Below, piece by piece: positions 41,976-44,794 of a stretch of DNA of 44,794 nt. Each line of letters opens with the position of its first letter. The first letter of the stretch is position 1. Where the stretch lies: assembly GCA_902767565.1 (NCBI GenBank), contig CACXHY010000016.1, positions 1-44,794 on the forward strand, in the 5' to 3' direction. Under the pieces are notes generated by a model. That model was given only the letters and a program-made list of their open reading frames with translations, was not told the origin of the DNA and ran no database searches. The translations under genes and the position numbers were made by a program. The DNA comes from an uncultured Eubacteriales bacterium. GTDB taxonomy: Bacteria; Bacillota; Clostridia; Christensenellales; Aristaeellaceae.

Positions 41976-43277
41976 ATGCAGTATGCGAGAAAGCAATATG
42001 TCGATCAGCTGATCCGGAAAAAGGACGATGGACGCATCAAAGTCATCACGGGTCTCCGCCGGAGCGGGAAGTCCTACCTTTTGTTCACGCTTTACCGTCA
42101 GTATCTCCTGAACAATGGGGTGGGAGAAGACCAAATCGTGGGACTTGCTCTGGACGAGATCGACAATGCGAAATACAGGAACCCCTTTGAGCTGAACAAA
42201 GCCGTCAGGGAACGGATACGGGATAAGGATAAACGCTATTATGTGTTTATCGATGAGATCCAGTTTGTATCCGAGATCCCGAATCCGTACGTGGCAGACC
42301 CGAAAGGCAAGCTCACCTTTATCGATGTGGTTCTGGGACTGATGAAACTCCCGAACGTCGACATTTATGTGACGGGAAGCAATTCGAGAATGCTTTCATC
42401 CGATATTCTCACCCAATTCCGCGACAGGGGTGATGAGATTCGGGTGAATCCGCTCTCCTTTGCGGAAGTCTATGAGCATTATGCGCAAGACAAGCGCGGA
42501 GCATGGCGCGATTACTACACCTATGGCGGCATGCCGCTGGTGTGGACGCTGGAATCGCATGAGGAGAAGAGCCGCTACCTGCGGGATCTGTTCAACAGGA
42601 CATATATCAGGGACGTCCTGGAGCGCCATCAGGTGAAGAATGAGGCGGGAGTCCTGGAGATCCTCCTGAATGTGCTCGCATCCGCTGTCGGTTCCCTGAC
42701 CAATCCAAGCAGGCTTTCGAACACATTTGCAAGCGAAAGACAGATGCGGATCGCGCCTGATACCATCGATACCTACATCGGGTATTTCATTGACGCGTTT
42801 CTGATCCGGAAGGCGGAGCGGTACGATGTGAAGGGAAGGAAGTACATCAAGACGCCCTTCAAATACTATTACTCCGATCCCGGGCTGCGGAACGCAAGGC
42901 TCGGTTTCAGACAGCTGGAAGAAACTCACTTGATGGAAAATGTCCTCTACAACGATCTGATCCGTCGGGGCTTTGATGTGGACGTTGGCGTAATCGAGCA
43001 GAATACCAAGGATGATTCGGGAAAAAGCATCCGCAAACAGCTGGAGGTTGACTTCGTTGTCAACAGAGGCGATGAACGCTATTATATCCAATCCGCGCTA
43101 TCCATCAATGATCCGGAAAAGAAAGAACAGGAGATTGCCTCTCTGATTAGGATTCCCGATTCATTCAAGAAAATCGTAGTTGTAAAAGATTACATAAAGC
43201 CATGGCGGGACGAAAACGGGATTCAGTATGTCGGCATTGAGGATTTCCTTCTGGATGAGAGCCTTATATCCGGGTGA
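41976..43277 (+). CDS. AAA ATPase with DUF4143 domain
   Basis: 433 residues. N-terminal AAA_14 ATPase: Walker A ITGLRRSGKSYLL (about 24-36), Walker B YYVFIDEIQFV, sensor VTGSNSRML. Then PLSFAEVYEHY and YGGMPLVW, and the DUF4143 C-terminal part with KYYYSDPGLRNARLGF and a PD-(D/E)xK-like strand set (LEVDFVVNRGDERYYIQ). Function of this large, mobile family is unknown; it spreads in Bacteroidota and Clostridia. ATG 41976 has GGAGG eight bases upstream; ATG 41961 does not. GC is much lower than in the left half of the window, so it is probably acquired. Confidence 0.92.
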   Translation: MQYARKQYVDQLIRKKDDGRIKVITGLRRSGKSYLLFTLYRQYLLNNGVGEDQIVGLALDEIDNAKYRNPFELNKAVRERIRDKDKRYYVFIDEIQFVSEIPNPYVADPKGKLTFIDVVLGLMKLPNVDIYVTGSNSRMLSSDILTQFRDRGDEIRVNPLSFAEVYEHYAQDKRGAWRDYYTYGGMPLVWTLESHEEKSRYLRDLFNRTYIRDVLERHQVKNEAGVLEILLNVLASAVGSLTNPSRLSNTFASERQMRIAPDTIDTYIGYFIDAFLIRKAERYDVKGRKYIKTPFKYYYSDPGLRNARLGFRQLEETHLMENVLYNDLIRRGFDVDVGVIEQNTKDDSGKSIRKQLEVDFVVNRGDERYYIQSALSINDPEKKEQEIASLIRIPDSFKKIVVVKDYIKPWRDENGIQYVGIEDFLLDESLISG

Positions 43278-43287
43278 GCAATGTGCG

Positions 43288-43319
43288 TGAAAAAGTTGCG
43301 GATTGCCGCACAATTTTCA
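43288..43319. promoter_or_regulatory. palindrome c downstream of the DUF4143 gene
   Basis: 32 bp: TGAAAAAGTTGCGG - ATTG - CCGCACAATTTTCA, the best-paired of the three; starts 11 bases after the stop. As RNA it is a stable hairpin with a short U-rich 3' arm, so it may also act as a terminator. Confidence 0.6.
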
Positions 43320-43401
43320 CGTACGGACAACAGTGTTCAGCACGAAATCCTGTTGCTGAAGAATCGGCAGGGTATGGAGAGCCGTATGGCATAAACCCCG
43401 C

Positions 43402-43462
43402 AGCCAGCCGCAAGCATGGATCAGGCCGCCGGCCTGAACTCCGGCCCAGCGGCTGGCTTTTT
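43402..43462 (+). terminator. terminator
   Basis: Stem AGCCAGCCGC (43402-43411) / GCGGCTGGCT (43449-43458) then TTTTT; an inner GGCCGCCGGCC hairpin is present in the long loop. Confidence 0.75.
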
Positions 43463-43492
43463 GCGCTATGATCCCCGAAACAGGGGGTGATC

Positions 43493-43669
43493 ATGCACGA
43501 TTGGCATGAAGTCCGGATCAGCACTGCCGACGCAGCCCGAATGTGCGGTATGAGTGAAGGCACATTCTATCGAAAGCGTAGGGAAATGGATGTACTGAAA
43601 GAGCGGCAGATCGGGGTGGCAGAAGGTCTACCTTGTGCAGAATGGGCTGTGACCGTGTTGGCCATATAG
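43493..43669 (+). CDS. small helix-turn-helix protein, probably truncated
   Basis: 58 codons. MHDWHEVRISTADAARMCGM then SEGTFYRKRREMD looks like a helix-turn-helix found in small DNA-binding proteins of mobile elements. AGGGGG precedes ATG 43493. From about codon 45 the frame runs into a 12-bp inverted repeat (43623-43634) and a sequence unlike the rest, so the natural C-terminus seems lost. Confidence 0.5.
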   Translation: MHDWHEVRISTADAARMCGMSEGTFYRKRREMDVLKERQIGVAEGLPCAEWAVTVLAI

Positions 43670-43803
43670 ATATGCAGCCGGAACGGTAAAGGCAAACCTT
43701 CATATGCAGAAAAACCGTTGCAAAAGGGCTTCATTTGGTGCAAAATGATAGCTGTTGTAGGGTACATTCATCGGATCAGACTCACCATCAAAAGGTAGAC
43801 CTT
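43623..43803. mobile_element. possible 181-bp MITE-like insertion
   Basis: AAGGTCTACCTT (43623-43634) and AAGGTAGACCTT (43792-43803) are perfect 12-bp inverted repeats enclosing ~157 non-coding, AT-rich bases. The left end interrupts the HTH frame. No target duplication could be confirmed by eye. Confidence 0.4.
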
Positions 43804-43849
43804 ATGATAATTCTTCCCCAGCTTGTTTGTGAAAGGCGGTGTACCACCT

Positions 43850-43942
43850 ATGGATGGTTCTGAAATATATGCTGCCATTTTTCCAACAGTTGAAGAAAAA
43901 GCGGCTGCCTTTGATCGAATTGCCAAAGAGTATGGCCGCTGA
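43850..43942 (+). pseudogene. 30-codon remnant (MDGSEIYAAIFPTVEEKAAAF...)
   Basis: A short frame from ATG 43850 (GGCGGTG upstream) resembles the N-terminus of small proteins often found in Clostridia mobile regions (pattern xALFPTxxxKxxAFxRIAxxY), stopping after RIAKEYGR where the next fragment joins. Confidence 0.35.
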
Positions 43943-44536
43943 CCGGCAATGAAACGATCACCGTTGAGAGCAGCGATCCTGCTGTGGTATCCGTTCAGGG
44001 AGATATCCTCACAGCCACCGCGATTGGTGAAACCGGGGTCACGCTGTATGTCGGCGGAATGAGCGCCAATGTTCCAGTTCGTGTCTACGCGGATCCGACA
44101 GCCTTCATGATCGGCGATGAAGCGACAGGCAATGATGAACTCTACATCATCACGAAGACCTCCGGCCAGATCGCTGTGTTCGGTATCGAACCTGCCGGTG
44201 CGGATCTCTCTCTCACATGGGCAAGTAACAGTACAAATATCGTGACGGTTGACGAAAACGGTGCAATAACCGCGAAACGTCCCGGCACAGCCACAATCAC
44301 GGCAACGTCGCAGAACGGAATTGTGAGAACCTGCAGCGTGACGGTCTGCTACCCTGTCACTTCCGTCCGGTTTGCGTCAGATGAGATCACGGTTGGACTG
44401 AATGGCTGAAGACAGCTGCATGCGTTTGCGTCTACCAATGGCGGCGACATTGAAAACCATCTTGTCACCTTCTCGTCCAGCGATGAAACAATCGCAGTGG
44501 TTGACGCGAGCGGTATGGTTCGCGGTCTCGCCTACG
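43939..44536 (+). pseudogene. Ig-like (BIG_2) repeat protein fragment with in-frame stop
   Basis: Two to three bacterial Ig-like repeats: SSDPAVVSVQGDILTATAIGE, then LTWASNSTNIVTVDENGAIT and AKRPGTATITATS, then a third begun at VTSVRFASDEITVGLNG. There the frame has TGA (44407-44409) but continues in the same frame with RQLHAFASTNGGDI, FSSSDETIAVVDASGMVRG, so the stop is probably a mutation. No start, signal peptide or anchor is present. The frame then shifts into integrase sequence. Confidence 0.7.
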
Positions 44537-44794
44537 CCGAGCCTCAAAGCCCCGAAGAGCAGGGCGGGCTTCCGCGATATCCCGATCCTTCCGCCGCTGA
44601 TGGATGTGCTGGAAGAAGCAAAAGCAGAGGCTGCGGGACGCTTTCTGATCGGCGACGATGTCCGTCCGCTGACAAAACGCGCCTATGAGTGGGTGTACGG
44701 CCAGATCACCCGGGAGATCGACCTGTACGGCGCGACGGCGCATACCTTCCGCCATACCTTCATCACGATGTCCTCCCTGTTCCTGGACCCGAAG
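44537..44794 (+). pseudogene. tyrosine recombinase (integrase) fragment, cut by the window edge
   Basis: From about LKAPKSRAGFRDIPILPPL on, an integrase catalytic domain is readable to the last base: the K-x-x-x-G-x-R-x-I strand with the first catalytic Arg region, LTKRAYEWVYGQ, HTFRHTFIT (HxxR) and LFLDPK. The N-terminal domains are replaced by the Ig-like fragment. The Tyr nucleophile would lie beyond the window, so the 3' end may be intact. Confidence 0.8.

Overview
The window looks like a chromosome fragment of a GC-rich, low-level-sporadic-HGT member of the Clostridia (Bacillota; the gene set fits gut Oscillospirales or Christensenellales-like lineages, though species cannot be read from it). 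Reasons: AGGAGG-type ribosome binding sites almost everywhere, sigma-A promoters, a 16S rRNA 5' end, rubrerythrin, a tandem glycine riboswitch before an AGCS symporter, Cthe_2159-type and DUF6273 domains, and a type VI-D-like CRISPR repeat.

Layout. 1-1285: 5' end of a 16S gene reading leftward, its promoter, a small membrane-anchored protein, then a 130-bp cluster of DnaA boxes that is a candidate replication origin. 1286-14960: housekeeping genes: phosphoglycerate mutase, rubrerythrin and proC (divergent), rnhA, an alanyl-tRNA synthetase without its C-terminal domain, then the rightward run greA - lysS (with a fused tRNA-binding domain) - membrane protein - ATPase/CYTH - CAT-like acyltransferase, followed by a sugar acetyltransferase and an FMN enzyme. 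15000-16640: an AT-richer insertion carrying a self-inhibited Fic gene under a palindromic operator, bounded by a 31-bp duplication of the start of the next gene, a low-molecular-weight tyrosine phosphatase. 17145-28620: Na+/alanine symporter under a tandem glycine riboswitch, nitroreductase with an HxlR regulator, a Gfo/Idh oxidoreductase, SfsA (probably leaderless), a DUF4003 protein, and an apparent operon of a Suv3-like RNA helicase, a sirtuin and a GNAT acetyltransferase; then a secreted Cthe_2159-like protein.

29116-44794 is an accessory region. A large zinc ribbon-TIR-TPR-DUF6273 protein is followed by a four-gene sugar ABC transporter (ChvE/GguAB type, with two different permeases), a two-gene cassette of unknown function, remnants of NADAR and DUF3791/DUF3990 genes, and a short CRISPR array with its own promoter and no cas gene. 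Two copies of a ~220-bp element ending in a tRNA-Gly-like sequence, in the same orientation, lie at 32822-33040 and 41323-41542; an integrase C-terminal remnant sits just inside the right copy, so the 8.5 kb between them may be an old integrated island. The last 3 kb hold an AAA/DUF4143 ATPase gene flanked by three related palindromes, then a mosaic of fragments (HTH protein, Ig-like repeats with an in-frame stop, a second integrase piece).

The most notable items are the orphan type VI-D-like CRISPR array, the paired tRNA-like elements, the DnaA-box cluster, the TIR/DUF6273 protein and the palindromes around the DUF4143 gene. All assignments come from reading motifs by eye; none was checked against a database.
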